From the NCBI GenBank assembly GCA_037783415.1, contig JAZGTN010000150.1, positions 1,426,001 to 1,490,000 of the forward strand: 64,000 bases of DNA, in the 5' to 3' direction. Under the pieces are notes generated by a model. The model made no database searches. It was not told the DNA's origin and worked only from the letters and a program-made list of their open reading frames with translations. This stretch comes from Leptasterias polaris. Its lineage: Eukaryota > Echinodermata > Asteroidea > Forcipulatida > Asteriidae. Shown piece after piece: positions 22,501-32,149 of the stretch; position 1 is the stretch's first letter; the number at the start of each line of letters is the position of its first letter. Made by a program: the position numbers and the translations under genes.

Positions 22501-23957
22501 AGACCAAGCAGGCAGGGCAGATCTCGATGCTGAAGGATGATGTGGCACTCTTCTCCCGATTATATATAGTTATGCAACACCGAGAAGGGGACATGGGCGC
22601 CTTCTTTAAGTATGAAAACCATCCATACCCTCCCTCTCTATCTGACAGAGGGAAACTACGGCTGGGAAAGAAGTCAGATCTGCTTCTTGTTCTGACACAG
22701 AAGACACAGCCGGAGCCTCCAGGTAGTTTTGATGTCAAAGTACTCGACGGTGCTGCTGTGGTGCACTTCCTGTCCACTACCAACATTACCACATTCGACG
22801 AATATGCCAGTGGTGTTTTTGTTCCACACATCATGAAACACTTGGAGACCTCTGAAAGAGTTGATGTGGTCTGGGATACCTACATCACCAGCAGCATAAA
22901 AGAGTCAACAAGAGAGAAGCGAGGCAAAGGGATACGACGGAAGGTGGCTGGTCAGAACAAGCTGCCAGGGAATTGGCCAGATTTCCTGCGTGACCCTATG
23001 AACAAGCAAGAACTCTTTGCCTTCCTCTCCAGTAAGATTGCATCCACTGACTGGCCAGATGGCAAGCAGGTCTTCATTTCGTCTGGAATCAGAGTGGTCG
23101 GCACAGACACAAGCCACTCCATGCTGCCATGCAACCATGAAGAGGCCGACACCAGGATACTGATTCACCTGCTTGATGCCCTGGAGCATGGCTCTTCTAC
23201 ATGCTTGGTACGCACTGTGGATACGGATGTTGTTATCCTCATCGGCAAGTTCCATGCCCTGCTCACCAAGTATCCAGCTGCAGACATCTGGGTCGCTTTT
23301 GGCACTGGCAAGAACTACACATATCATCATATAAATACCATCTGCCATGCTCTGGGCAAAGACAAGTCCACAGCACTACCCCTGTTTCACTGTTACACAG
23401 GCTGTGACACAACCTCAGCATTCTGCGGGAAGGGGAAGAAGTCAGCATGGGAGGCTTGGAATTCCTACCCCGAGGTCACCCAGGCGTTCAACTACATGGC
23501 AGCGAATCCGCACACTACCGTGACCATAGATGCCCAACACTTTCAACTTTTGGAGCGCTACACAGTCGTCCTTTACGACAAGACGAGTGATCTGGAATCT
23601 GTCAATGAAGCACGGAGAGAGTTGTTCTGCCAGAAGAACAAAACAATGGAACATATTCCACCAACTCAAGATTCCTTGCTGCAGCACTCAAAGCGAGTTG
23701 CCTATCAGGCTGGGATCTGGGCGACATCTGAACTGGCCCAGCAGCCGACACCCAGTCCAGAAGGATGTGGGTGGACATTAGATAGAGACAGCCAGGTGTG
23801 GCTTCCTGTGTGGAGCATTCTACCGATGGCTTCGAAAGCCTGCAGTGCACTGGTCAAGTGCGGTTGCAAAAGCGCGAGTGGCTGTGGTGCAAGGTGCTCA
23901 TGCAAGAAGGCGCACTGGAAATGCACAGAGCTTTGCAGTTGCAAATGTGACAGATAA
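19503..23957 (+). CDS. Large transposase, probable Academ superfamily (1484 aa)
   Basis: The ATG at 19503 is the first in frame. An acceptor-like T-tract and 'gcag' at about 19469 leave room for a 5' UTR intron. The N-terminus has Cys/His clusters ('CIICQQ', 'HWHKSCH', 'CIFCRKSD', 'AKYHLACL') that look like two zinc-binding units. Around residues 1190-1310 comes an acidic series: 'NHEEADTRILIH', 'RTVDTDVVIL', 'GCDTTSAFCGKGKK'. Its spacing resembles the PIN/XPG-FEN1 nuclease fold. The last 35 residues hold nine cysteines in CxC and CxxxC spacing, like a CXC/Cys8 finger. An XPG-like nuclease plus a Cys8 finger is the reported hallmark of Academ transposons. I assign it on that basis without having run a search. 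It would be a nuclear protein that cuts and joins the TIR ends. Confidence 0.6.
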   Translation: MNWALCIICQQPTTEVLRCPLNAPGPEGRSEPYKSFLDNVNAFRELNKLPVPLTFGEDIDVDQFVRHRAHWHKSCHTKFNVNKLQRARKKERAGTSKSSAADEKQHQHREALDKSACIFCRKSDGHLHEFMTIKADENVRGMATDLQETELLSRIEGGDLIALDAKYHLACLVGLRNRHRSLMRQCQESSDSQKQDKKIQARAFVELITHVENCVEGGQFYYKFSYLRELYENRLLDFGIRKEINKVRFKEQVLRYFSHAQEQSDGKNLILVFEQGMQEMLKQALKCDYEEDALILSKAAKIVRDDIFGSNGFNFNAIFPTECQQNSVPTNLKSLVAMMLVGADLKDQSHADSQACLTVSQTILFNCKKRAPTSKSRHSLEYEPPLPLYIGLSVHTQTRSKKLITQLYELGLSVSYDRVVKLESQLATAVCENIVKNGVVCPAQLRKGLFTVSALDNLDHNPSSTTAKGSFHGTGISLFQFPSKSNVGHFQDGIGMPSPETEKNHRLPDNFTTVPAVALMKANVAVPKTHNPIRAVEGHLGGAHMKEKCWFEHSLKLIEKEALDKGEIVAWSAYHASLQDVSDDLQPALSQLLPMFYEKAATASMIKHGMDVQREATQFLNPTQIPVMAVDAPLYALAKFVQWKWPQTHGEDKCVVMFGGLHIEMAMWKTYGDYLESSGWTTALTEAGIASSGTADSFLKASHLTRTRHAHQVTALALAKLQKDAFLDMVTEGPHDEKTKEAWRQDMITKSPTFQYWDTILNMEILGLIFVRAHREQDFPLYVESLKALVPWFFALDHQNYARWIPVHIRDMESLPTSIQVEFEEHGHWVVSKTTNRFSSIPIDQAHEQNNDLVKGSGGAVGLTENPSAFKKWMIAGPEQARLLKEFEQQYISEEDNKQQHHEEGMSTQKTFKEQALALVHIISGMSNPFLDDTPELLMLDTRNVIDESVDKTVRTIESVGRDQYSKYHKTVISDRTRSIHDPIKKNSLPLFRCPTHKTKTKQAGQISMLKDDVALFSRLYIVMQHREGDMGAFFKYENHPYPPSLSDRGKLRLGKKSDLLLVLTQKTQPEPPGSFDVKVLDGAAVVHFLSTTNITTFDEYASGVFVPHIMKHLETSERVDVVWDTYITSSIKESTREKRGKGIRRKVAGQNKLPGNWPDFLRDPMNKQELFAFLSSKIASTDWPDGKQVFISSGIRVVGTDTSHSMLPCNHEEADTRILIHLLDALEHGSSTCLVRTVDTDVVILIGKFHALLTKYPAADIWVAFGTGKNYTYHHINTICHALGKDKSTALPLFHCYTGCDTTSAFCGKGKKSAWEAWNSYPEVTQAFNYMAANPHTTVTIDAQHFQLLERYTVVLYDKTSDLESVNEARRELFCQKNKTMEHIPPTQDSLLQHSKRVAYQAGIWATSELAQQPTPSPEGCGWTLDRDSQVWLPVWSILPMASKACSALVKCGCKSASGCGARCSCKKAHWKCTELCSCKCDR

Positions 23958-24206
23958 TTTAACAAAAACTGTAAGGATCGGGTGAAGCGTTGTTGACTTA
24001 TGGATTTAGGCGACCCCCCCCCCACCTTTTTACCCAAAATGCAGCAAAAAAGGCGGGGTTTAAAAAAAAAAAAATCTCATAAATCCATATCCCCTCAATA
24101 CCATAGCCCTGAAACTTGTCAGATTGCTGCAGACGACTATGCCCAGGGTTGCGGCAAGTTGGTTGTCATTTCCTGTTTTATTTGGCAGAGTAATAATTTT
24201 GTGGAA

Positions 24207-24235
24207 ATCGGAGTCACTGAACAGTGAAATTCAAG
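24207..24235. repeat. Right terminal inverted repeat of the Academ-like element
   Basis: 29 bp, the exact reverse complement of 19401-19429. Confidence 0.9.
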
Positions 24236-25628
24236 GTCAAGCCAAAGGTCACTGACTTTTCAGGCTTTCCTGAGAATTTTGACAAACATCGACCCCCATA
24301 ACATGAATACCGTTGGAAAGGTAATCTTGTCCTCTTTCAAATAAGCCATTCTACAACTTCATAGGGGGTGTAGTTTTTGTGTAAGCATTAATTGATTTTT
24401 TTTTTGCGTGGGTTTTATTAAGAGCCGAGTTGTGTTATGTAGATATATTGCCAGAATGAACCGATTGATTTAGTATTGGCACAAATAAAACCACAAAACC
24501 TAGTGACATTCTAAATACCTTTATTGCATTCCTTGACCCAGAAAATGTATAATTTGAAACCAAGATTGGCCTTCTAAGTGGCTTGGAAGCCGAGATATTG
24601 AAATTTATAGGTTTTACATGGCGGCCATCTTGGAAATCCAAGATGGCCGCCATCCGCCATCTTGATGAAGTGGCTCCCATCAAAAATTTAAAGCTATGGT
24701 AATGGAGAGCATGTGGAAAAAATTTGGTGCTTTTATCCGGCATGTCCCCATCATCTTGGTAAGCTGCCTAACTATAAAGCTCTGAATGAGATTCAGTGTA
24801 AATGGAAGAGTACTTCATTAGTTGATATGGGGGGAAGATTCAATGGGACTTAATGGCAGATCCCTTCGAGACCCTATCATTAGCAGTAATACTACACCAA
24901 GTAGCCTACTAGGCTACTATTAAGAAAGTGTTTTGAAGAGGTTTAAAGGTTAATGGGGCCATTGGAGAAGAAACTAAGTGGGGCATAGAGAAGGAAATTA
25001 GGGTTCAGAAACAAGCATATCATTCACAACACTCTGTAGGCAACCATTGCAAATTAATACTAAATAGGTACAGTCACCTTCAATGTTATTAAAGGTTTTT
25101 CCCTGAGCACCCGCTTAATACTTGCAGTTATATGGCAAGACTTGCGGACATCTTCTCATATATGCGAGCAAAGTTTTTGTTAAGACAAGGACGTCAAAGA
25201 TCTATGTTCAAAGTGCTTTGGAGCAAATCCCCTGCCACCCCCCCCCCCCCCAAAATAAAATAAAATACAAAAAATTGAACAAAACTGTTCATTAAACTTA
25301 AAAAGAAACATGCATTTGATAAATTTGTTTGTGATATTTAGGTTGTCTGTTGGCTGCGAGACTAAATGACATTTAGAAAGAGTTGTTATGATTTCCCCGG
25401 TACTGGCATACTTCCATTTACAAATCTACTTGTAGTTCCCCTCCTAAGCAGTATTCCCCTATTCCAGACTGTACCCTGCTACAAGGAACACATCCCTGGC
25501 TTGCTTCTAAAGCCCAAGATTCATTACATTTTTGTAATTGCCAATGAGCCTCCACGTACATGACTATAAAGAGATTTTTCCAGCTTGTTATAACTGTGCC
25601 TTTACAAAAAGTAATAGGCCTAGGCCGA
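24236..25628. other. Intron-like sequence, no gene seen
   Basis: No exon was recognised. A perfect 16-bp inverted repeat with a 4-base loop lies at 24618-24653 (arms 'atggcggccatcttgg'). A run of 14 C lies at 25238-25251, followed by A/T-rich 'aaaataaaat'. Confidence 0.5.
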
Positions 25629-25824
25629 GTTTCACAGAGCACTAAGATTCATCTTAAGATGAAATCAAGCCCTCGGCTTGCAGGGCTCGAATTCACACAG
25701 AGCTGAGATTAATGTGAACTGTGAATCAATCGTAATTGCTAAGCAAAATGTGATGTCACAATACAAATCACCACTGGTAATATGGACAACTCATCTTAAG
25801 AAGAATCTTAGTGCTTTGTGAAAC
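25629..25824. mobile_element. MITE with about 34-bp TIRs
   Basis: A 196-bp sequence bounded by inverted repeats of about 34 bp. The left begins 'gtttcacagagcactaagat' and the right ends with its near-perfect complement ('atcttagtgctttgtgaaac'). No coding capacity. Confidence 0.75.
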
Positions 25825-26105
25825 CAAATCCAGGATTTACCTTTGCCAGTAGTTTTAAGTGATTTGTTTAAAACCTGCCCAAAGTTTGTAAAAAAACAAT
25901 TCAAGTCAAGTAATACTTTTTAAGACCCTAAAGTAGTACTTTCCCCAATTTCAAATCTGATGTTTAAATATCAAATTCACTGCACATTTTGCTTCTCAAA
26001 ATGTTGTATTCAGACATGCAACTTTGTTTTGGCAAAAAAACAATAAACCCTGAAAACCATACAACTTTTTAAACCGCTTTCTATGAAACCCCCAAAAAAG
26101 AGGGG

Positions 26106-26196
26106 CAACAAAAAGAGGAAGTCTCCTTGCTTGATTACTCACTTTCCAACAAAAAGAGGAAGTCTCCTTGCTTGATTACTCACTTTCCAACAAAAA
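26106..26196. repeat. 41-bp tandem duplication
   Basis: Two exact copies, 26106-26146 and 26147-26187, of a unit starting 'caacaaaaagaggaagtctc', plus the first bases of a third. Confidence 0.9.
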
Positions 26197-26223
26197 CATG
26201 AGGGATGTTATCAGATTTTTCTT

Positions 26224-27090
26224 TAAAAAAAAGATGAACTAATTTCTTCTCAAGTCTCTGGAATAAAGTCTGTCTCTGTGCACTCAAGAGGAATTCAGGT
26301 ACATAGATGAACTACATACCCTAACTCCTACCATACAAGTACCAGGAGAGCAGCTACCAGCTGAGTACTTGTGTATTATACTCTCCTTGTCTGGGTTACT
26401 AAACTTCAAACAAAACAGTTCAGATTTGGAACATAATCTGATGATTCTTTTTAATTGCTTTAAGATGACTACATTTCTTCTCAAGTCTCCCCAAAATCAG
26501 TATGTGTCTGTGCACTCAAGAGGAATTCAGGCACAAACATACTATGTACCTTAACTCCTTCTGCCATGCAAGTCCAATTTAGCATAGATTAGAAGTAAAA
26601 TGTTCCAAACAGCTCAATGTGGTAAATGTGCATTTTCATCAAGAAAATTAAAGTGGCTGCAATATTTATGTTTCTCCTTGCACGGTTGTTCAATCTCTAG
26701 ATGGGTGCGTCCATGTTTAGAGGATGAATCAGTCTGAAGACTCTATGTTTATCTTGTGCACTCAGAGGAATTCAGGTACATGTACAATGCACCATAACTC
26801 CTTCTGTCATGCAAGTTCCATTTAGACTGGAAGTAAAATGTTCCAAACAGCTTGATGTGTTCAATGTACATTTAGGTGTCCAGGAAGGTGGCTGCATTAT
26901 TTATCTCTCTCCTAGCTATTCAATCTCCAGATTGATGCTTTCGTGCTTGACAGATGAATATGTTTCTTCTCAAGTTTCTAACTTGGTGTCTCTGTGCATT
27001 CAGAGGAATTCAGGTTCACGTATAATGCACCATAACTCCTTCTACTGCACAAGTCCTCATTTAGCCTCGCAGTGATATGTTCCAAACAGT
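26224..27090. repeat. Degenerate 232-245-bp tandem repeat, about 4 copies
   Basis: The anchor 'gaggaattcagg' occurs at 26288, 26520, 26765 and 27003. It is preceded by 'tctgtgcactca'-like and followed by 'taactccttctgccatgcaa'-like sequence each time. The units are diverged and carry no conserved frame. Confidence 0.8.
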
Positions 27091-28278
27091 AGAAGTACCA
27101 AAGTTACTAAACTTGTTCAAGTCAGTTACTGCAGTGGCTGATACAAGTTGATGACTACTAATGAATGCAAATGAAGCTGCCTGCCTGATACAATCTTATC
27201 ACAACGGCTCAGTGCATCCATGAGGAATCCTTGCTCTGTGTGGAGAACTGTACTGCTCTGGTCAAAATGATAACTGAAGCAAGTCTTGTTTGAAATCTAG
27301 AAGTGCGTACTTTCAGCCTCATTTTGAAAAATTGTCAATGTCATAATGTGGATGCAGAAAATGTTAGTATTTGTGTTTGTAGTCTTGTAAATAAGTTCAA
27401 TCTCTCACACAATCCAATGACAGGTGGCAGGTTGTAGGTTGTGAGCTGCATGGGTAATATCCCACTGTGATCAAGAAGACAGTTTCCGCTGTTGGCTCTC
27501 TGCATTGTTGATGGTGCACATGGATGTAGATTCTAGCAGAGCCCTTCCAATGCCCTGTCAATGCACTGCTTTTCAGTTTCTTTGCTTCCAGTGAATATTT
27601 CTGAATCAATCCTATCCATAGATAATTCATCAAGATGACCACATTGAATTTTCCTTGCACATTTTGTAAAGAGCCCATTGGAAAATTTAGTTCTCAGTGA
27701 GAAGAGAAAACAACATTCTCTAAGAGTCTACCATACATGTATATTGATCCACAGTATTCCATGCTGTTTTTGGACTTAATCAGATCACTGCTTTTCATAG
27801 AGACTGAGAAGATGAACTTACAGGAACTTTCAACCGTGCACTTCATGCTTTTCTTCCTATGTAGGTCACAAACGTGATTTAGGACTTTCACATGAGTGTT
27901 ATCAACACAGGCATTATAAGCTATGTTTGCTTCCAGAGTATGAGATTTTTCCCTCCAATACAAGGATGTTGCCTATTGTTATTTCTCCGTTTTGAGTCGG
28001 GAAATCCATGATCACCCCCCCCCCCCAAAATAATAAAAAAATAAAAATTAAGATCAAATTCATAACGACATGAAGATAAAACCAAATACATGAAGAATGC
28101 TCCAGATTGCAGAGTAGGGGTTTTAAAACCAACTATAAATATATATAAGTAGGCTTCATGCTTGCAAGCTTTAATTCACGTTCGCAATCTTTCATCCTTT
28201 GCACTCCCAGTTTATGGTTTGTTTTTTCAACAGCCTATCACATCCCTGAACAAAGGTTTTTACTTCATTACTCCACAG
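27091..28278. other. No gene seen
   Basis: Presumed intron or intergenic sequence upstream of the second BEN exon. A 12-C run at 28015-28026 is followed by 'aaaataataaa', like the C-run at 25238. No exon was recognised. Confidence 0.4.
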
Positions 28279-28484
28279 GTTAGTTTAAGTGCCACTGTCC
28301 GCGTCAACAGAAAACTGTTAATGAGATGTAATGCTGCAGATCATCGGAAACTAACGTCAGATCTTATGGTGTTAGTGTTTGGAAGGGAGATGCTTGCAAC
28401 ACACTCCCTTACAGGGAGCAAAAACACGAAAGGATTCTCCAAGCCAGCATTGGAGAAAGGCAAGGTTGATGCTATAATATATAG
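28279..28484 (+). CDS. Second BEN-domain exon
   Basis: A 206-nt exon with an acceptor (CTCCACAG|GTTAG, phase 0) and a donor (TATAG|GTACAA, phase 2). It encodes a complete-looking BEN core: 'VRVNRKLLMRC', 'RKLTSDLMVLVFGREML', 'ATHSLTGSKN' and 'KVDAIIYR'. The entry and exit phases equal those of the 19194 exon (to its donor at 19342), and the two align along the BEN domain. This one has no stop. It could be an alternative or duplicated last-domain exon of the 14308 gene, skipping the TGA-bearing exon, or belong to a neighbouring paralogue. No further downstream exon was found. Confidence 0.6.
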
Positions 28485-29191
28485 GTACAAATATCAATTG
28501 TTATCTCTTTTGTAAAACTTAAGCTGATTATACACAATTCAGATCATATGCGACTTTCCAAAAAAATGAGGGTGGTTTCAGTTTGCAAAATTCTTTTCAG
28601 CGGCAGATTCTTTTGTTACTAGTTTACAGACCAATCTGTAGTAAATGACACAAATTATCAAAGCTTGAACAGTTCACCGGTAAACTGATCAAAATTGTAC
28701 TAAAAAAATAACTGGAATTTTTTTTAAAACTTTATTGAAAGATGTGTTCAGAATCATGAAAGTTCGCAATCAACTTTAGATACATTTGTATTCACTGAAA
28801 CAAATGTTAAACACTTGTGGAAAAATTAGCTCAAAATAAGCTTACAATTTTGATAGTGAGAATAATGCAGTATTCCTTCTGTAGCATTTTCTCCAAACGC
28901 TCCCTTTGGGTTTTACTGAGGCTGCAGAACCAGGCTTTAGAGGCGTATTCGAGAGTTGGTCTGACATTGTACATGCTGAGTTGGCTGATGAATCATTCAA
29001 AACCATTTGAATCAAAACAAATCGTCAGTCGGTAGGAGCATTAATATTAAGGCACAAATCATTTTAGCAAAGATTAAAGCATTGTGGAATTTAACAATAA
29101 TAAAGCAGTAAAGACAAAGCATTTATGTGCCATTATTGTTTTCTTTAAAAAGTGGGGCTCTGAATATTAACACAAATAGCTAGGAAGATGA
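28485..29191. other. No gene seen
   Basis: AT-rich sequence after the BEN exon with no recognised exon, RNA gene or repeat. Confidence 0.4.
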
Positions 29192-30361
29192 GGAGGTGAT
29201 AACTCTACAACACATTTTTACCTTTGTGATGGCATCCCCTCTAACAGTGATCTTCATGCTCCAAGAGGCCTAAGCCGTACACAGCAACCTAATGCAAGTG
29301 AAACATCAGGTGGAAGCCGAGGCCTAAGCCGTACACAGCAACCTAATGCAAGTGAAACATCAGGTGGAAGCCGAGACCCAAGCCGTACACAGCAACCTTA
29401 TGCAAGTGAAACATCAGGTGGAAGCCGAGGCCTAAGCCATACACAGCAACCTAATGCAAGTGAAACATCAGGTGGAAGCCGAGACCTAAGCCGTACACAG
29501 CAACCTAATGCAAGTGAAACATCAGGTGGAAGCCGAGGCCTAAGCCATACACAGCAACCTTATGCAAGTGAAACATCAGGTGGAAGCCGAGACCCAAGCC
29601 GTACACAGCAACCTTATGCAAGTGAAACATCAGGTGGAAGCCGAGGCCTAAGCCATACACAGCAACCTAATGCAAGTGAAACATCAGGTGGAAGCCGAGA
29701 CCTAAGCCGTACACAGCAACCTAATGCAAGTGAAACATCAGGTGGAAGCCGAGACCTAAGCCATACACAGCAACCTAATGCAAGTGAAACATCAGGTGGA
29801 AGCCGAGACCTAAGCCGTACACAGCAACCTAATGCAAGTGAAACATCAGGTGGAAGCCGAGACCTAAGCCGTACACAGCAACCTAATGCAAGTGAAACAT
29901 CAGGTGGAAGCCGAGACCTAAGCCGTACACAGCAACCTAATGCAAGTGAAACATCAGGTGGAAGCCGAGACCTAAGCCGTACACAGCAACCTAATGCAAG
30001 TGAAACATCAGGTGGAAGCCGAGACCTAAGCCGTACACAGCAACCTAATGCAAGTGAAACATCAGGTGGAAGCCGAGGCCTAAGCCATACACAGCAACCT
30101 TATGCAAGTGAAACATCAGGTGGAAGCCGAGACCTAAGCCGTACACAGCAACCTAATGCAAGTGAAACATCAGGTGGAAGCCGAGACCTAAGCCGTACAC
30201 AGCAACCTAATGCAAGTGAAACATCAGGTGGAAGCCGAGGCCTAAGCCGTACACAGCAACCTAATGCAAGTGAAACATCAGGTGGAAGCCGAGGCCTAAG
30301 CCGTACACAGCAACGTTACAGCCAATTTAAAAAGGCCCTTTTTCTTTGTATATCTCTTTTC
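29192..30361 (+). other. 390-codon open frame across the 54-bp minisatellite
   Basis: Between the TGA at 29189 and the TAG at 30362 one plus frame is open and the other two plus frames are stopped in every repeat. It contains no ATG, so it could only be translated as an internal exon. The reading is a unique part of about 25 codons ('THFYLCDGIPSNSDLHAPR'), then 18-residue repeats with core 'TQQPNASETSGGS', then 'RYSQFKKALFLCISLF'. Strong acceptor and donor sites at its ends were not identified. Function unknown. Confidence 0.35.
29269..30314. repeat. 54-bp minisatellite, 19.4 copies
   Basis: Tandem 54-bp units containing 'acacagcaacctaatgcaag' and 'aacatcaggtggaagccgag'. Units vary at only a few sites: ggc/gac, cta/cca, cgt/cat and aat/tat. 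No indels are seen across the array, and variant types are interspersed. Confidence 0.95.
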
Positions 30362-30364
30362 TAG

Positions 30365-30632
30365 CAATGAGAGAAAAAAATACTACAAACACATACAGAA
30401 AGCTAAGACCTCAACACAGCACTACATGTCAGTTATTATAGATGGCATGGACCAGAAGTCCACAAGTTTGCCAGGGTTTTTGGTAACACCGAAATCCTTG
30501 TCATCCATGTGGAAATTACCCACACGCCTAACAAATGCTTTGGTAGCTCCAAAAAGTACTCATTGTATGATCTTGTAATCAGGCACCCAATACTTTGAAA
30601 TCCACCTCTGGTTATTGCATCGCTACTTACAA
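30365..30632 (+). pseudogene. Transposase remnant, copy 1 (internally deleted)
   Basis: After an acceptor-like 'tctcttttctag', the frame reads 'YYKHIQKAKTSTQHYMSVI' and 'DGMDQKSTSLPGF'. This is the start of a DDE-like core seen in a large multicopy transposon-type gene family ('IDGMDQ' includes the first Asp). The sequence then jumps at 'taac' into material that in copy 2 (32153-33516) lies 1.1 kb further on. It is non-functional. Confidence 0.7.
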
Positions 30633-31287
30633 CAAGGAATTCCTCAGCCTTTCCTGGAATTTGTGAAAGAAGCACAGGAATGGCAATCAAGATACAGGAA
30701 GCATAGATCCATAGAATCCGATGACACGGAACAGTAAAGTCGGTTTTTTGCCTGCTAATGGGGACATCCCAAGGATTCACGGATTGGATGGAGCAGTTTT
30801 GATTATTGCTGACATGGAAGTGAGTGTAAATTTGGGGATGCACTGTTATTTATTTATTTATTTATTATATTTCTGGCAATGAACCACGAGACCCTAAAAA
30901 GCGTCAAACTTGCGACCCATAGGCCTGAAGATACCTGCTGTGTTATAAGGATGAAGAAGAAATCTCAGTTTTAGATGCGGGTAGGCAAACTTCAAATAGA
31001 GAAAACCAACGCATTCAAGTAGGGACTGTAAACCAAATCCACATGAAGGCTCTGGTCCAAGATTCAAAGCATCATAACAGAGTCAAAACAAAGGCAGGGG
31101 AGAAACCACTGATCTAACCCACTAACTGCCTGCTTCCACTAATTGCCCGTAAAAAAGGGACAGTTTGTTAGCGATGCTAACAGTTTTAAAAGGAAGTCAT
31201 ATTTTGTAATTGTGCCTATTTTGAGGTATGTCTGCACAGTGATCCCAGACACAATCAGACCTATTCTTTAATTGTTTTGTTTTTCAG
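30633..31287. other. Degenerate transposon-type sequence, no intact gene
   Basis: Short exon-like reading stretches occur near 30640-30740 ('FLEFVKEAQEWQSRYRKH') and 30745-30822 ('GDIPRIHGLDGAVLIIADME', ending at a gtgagt donor), but not in a common frame. A (TTTA)n microsatellite lies at about 30846-30868. Confidence 0.35.
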
Positions 31288-31389
31288 AATAGTGCTGACT
31301 CCCTCAGAAACGTTCTTAACATATCAAAGGACATTGGACAGGTGGGCTGCACTATTGCAATAAAGGTTTCAACTAGGACTATATCCAAG
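31288..31389 (+). CDS. Candidate 34-codon exon
   Basis: A pyrimidine tract and 'tttttcag' acceptor precede 102 nt of open frame ('ADSLRNVLNISKDIGQVG') ending at a consensus donor, 'TCCAAG|GTAAAG'. It is phase 0 at both ends. The product is not recognised. It may belong to the transposon-type gene remains around it. Confidence 0.3.
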
Positions 31390-31483
31390 GTAAAGACACT
31401 CTTGTGGAGAACGGTCTCCATGAGATGAAGAAAAGGATGGCCACGTCTGGTGGAGACCAAAAACTGATAGCCTCAGGCCACAA

Positions 31484-31735
31484 ATGAGTGTTAGCATTGG
31501 CATTGTTCAATACGAGTCCAGCAGCTCAGACGAACAACCCCCACGACAGAAAGTTAGATCTGTCGGTGTCAACCGCGAATCCAGTAGCTCATCTGCTGAT
31601 GAAAGTCAGTTTGAATATCCCCAAAAGCAAAAAGCAGAAAGCTTTGAAAAGAGACCACCACGAGACAAAGCGTGCACAAAGAAGAGATGTAGTCTCGACG
31701 ACCACACTCGCCGGGGTTTACAGTCCCCATCATAA
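31484..31735 (+). CDS. Small Ser-rich hypothetical ORF (83 aa)
   Basis: An ATG-initiated frame with 'YESSSSDEQPPRQK' and a second 'RESSSSSADES' block, then a basic tail. This acidic-serine, disordered composition is typical of N-terminal regions of chromatin or transposon proteins. No domain was recognised, and an overlapping alternative frame is also open, so coding status is weak. Confidence 0.25.
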   Translation: MSVSIGIVQYESSSSDEQPPRQKVRSVGVNRESSSSSADESQFEYPQKQKAESFEKRPPRDKACTKKRCSLDDHTRRGLQSPS

Positions 31736-32149
31736 AGTTCGGATTTCCGCGAGGGCCAAGCTTGATTTGTTAACTTGGTTGGAATTTTTCACTCATTTCA
31801 ATGGTATTTTGCCGTTTGGCCAGCGGAATTGGGATCACAATGACACAATCTCATTTATACCAATGCAGCCGCAAGTATTGGTTTCGGGGGTTACTTTGAG
31901 GGACATTGGTTTCAAGGGTGGTGGCCTTCGGCATTCCGTGACAATCGGTCAATTGCCTGTCTCGAATTTTATCCACTTGTGGTAGCTGTGCATTGCTAGG
32001 GTCATTGGCTATCAAGCCGAAAGGTGCTTTTTCGCACGGACAATAGTGCAGTTGTTCATATTAAATCAATAGCCAGTCTTCTCGTTGTGATAGGATTATG
32101 CAAATTAGTCTGTAATTTTGTGTGTCGTTGCCTCACGCACAGTACATTG

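Larger units (their letters stand above)
19401..24235 (+). mobile_element. DNA transposon with 29-bp TIRs (Academ-like)
   Basis: Perfect 29-bp terminal inverted repeats lie at 19401-19429 and 24207-24235. Each begins 'CTTGAATTTCACTGTTCAGT' and contains the internal palindrome CACTGTTCAGTG. Similarity may extend one or two bases outward, so the target-site duplication could not be fixed. The 4835-bp element carries one long coding frame and lies between the sixth BEN exon and the later BEN exon at 28279. Perfect TIRs and an unbroken 1484-codon frame suggest recent activity. Confidence 0.8.

Noticed and set aside
22442..23348. Minus-strand frames within the 19503-23957 gene
   Set aside because: They are antisense shadows of the 1484-aa frame, without recognisable domains or splice support.
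24435..24743. A 102-aa minus-strand protein
   Set aside because: No domain was recognised. The frame spans the 16-bp inverted repeat and looks like non-coding repeat sequence.
29269..30314. CRISPR-like array
   Set aside because: The units are contiguous 54-bp tandem copies without spacers, in eukaryotic DNA. It is a minisatellite.
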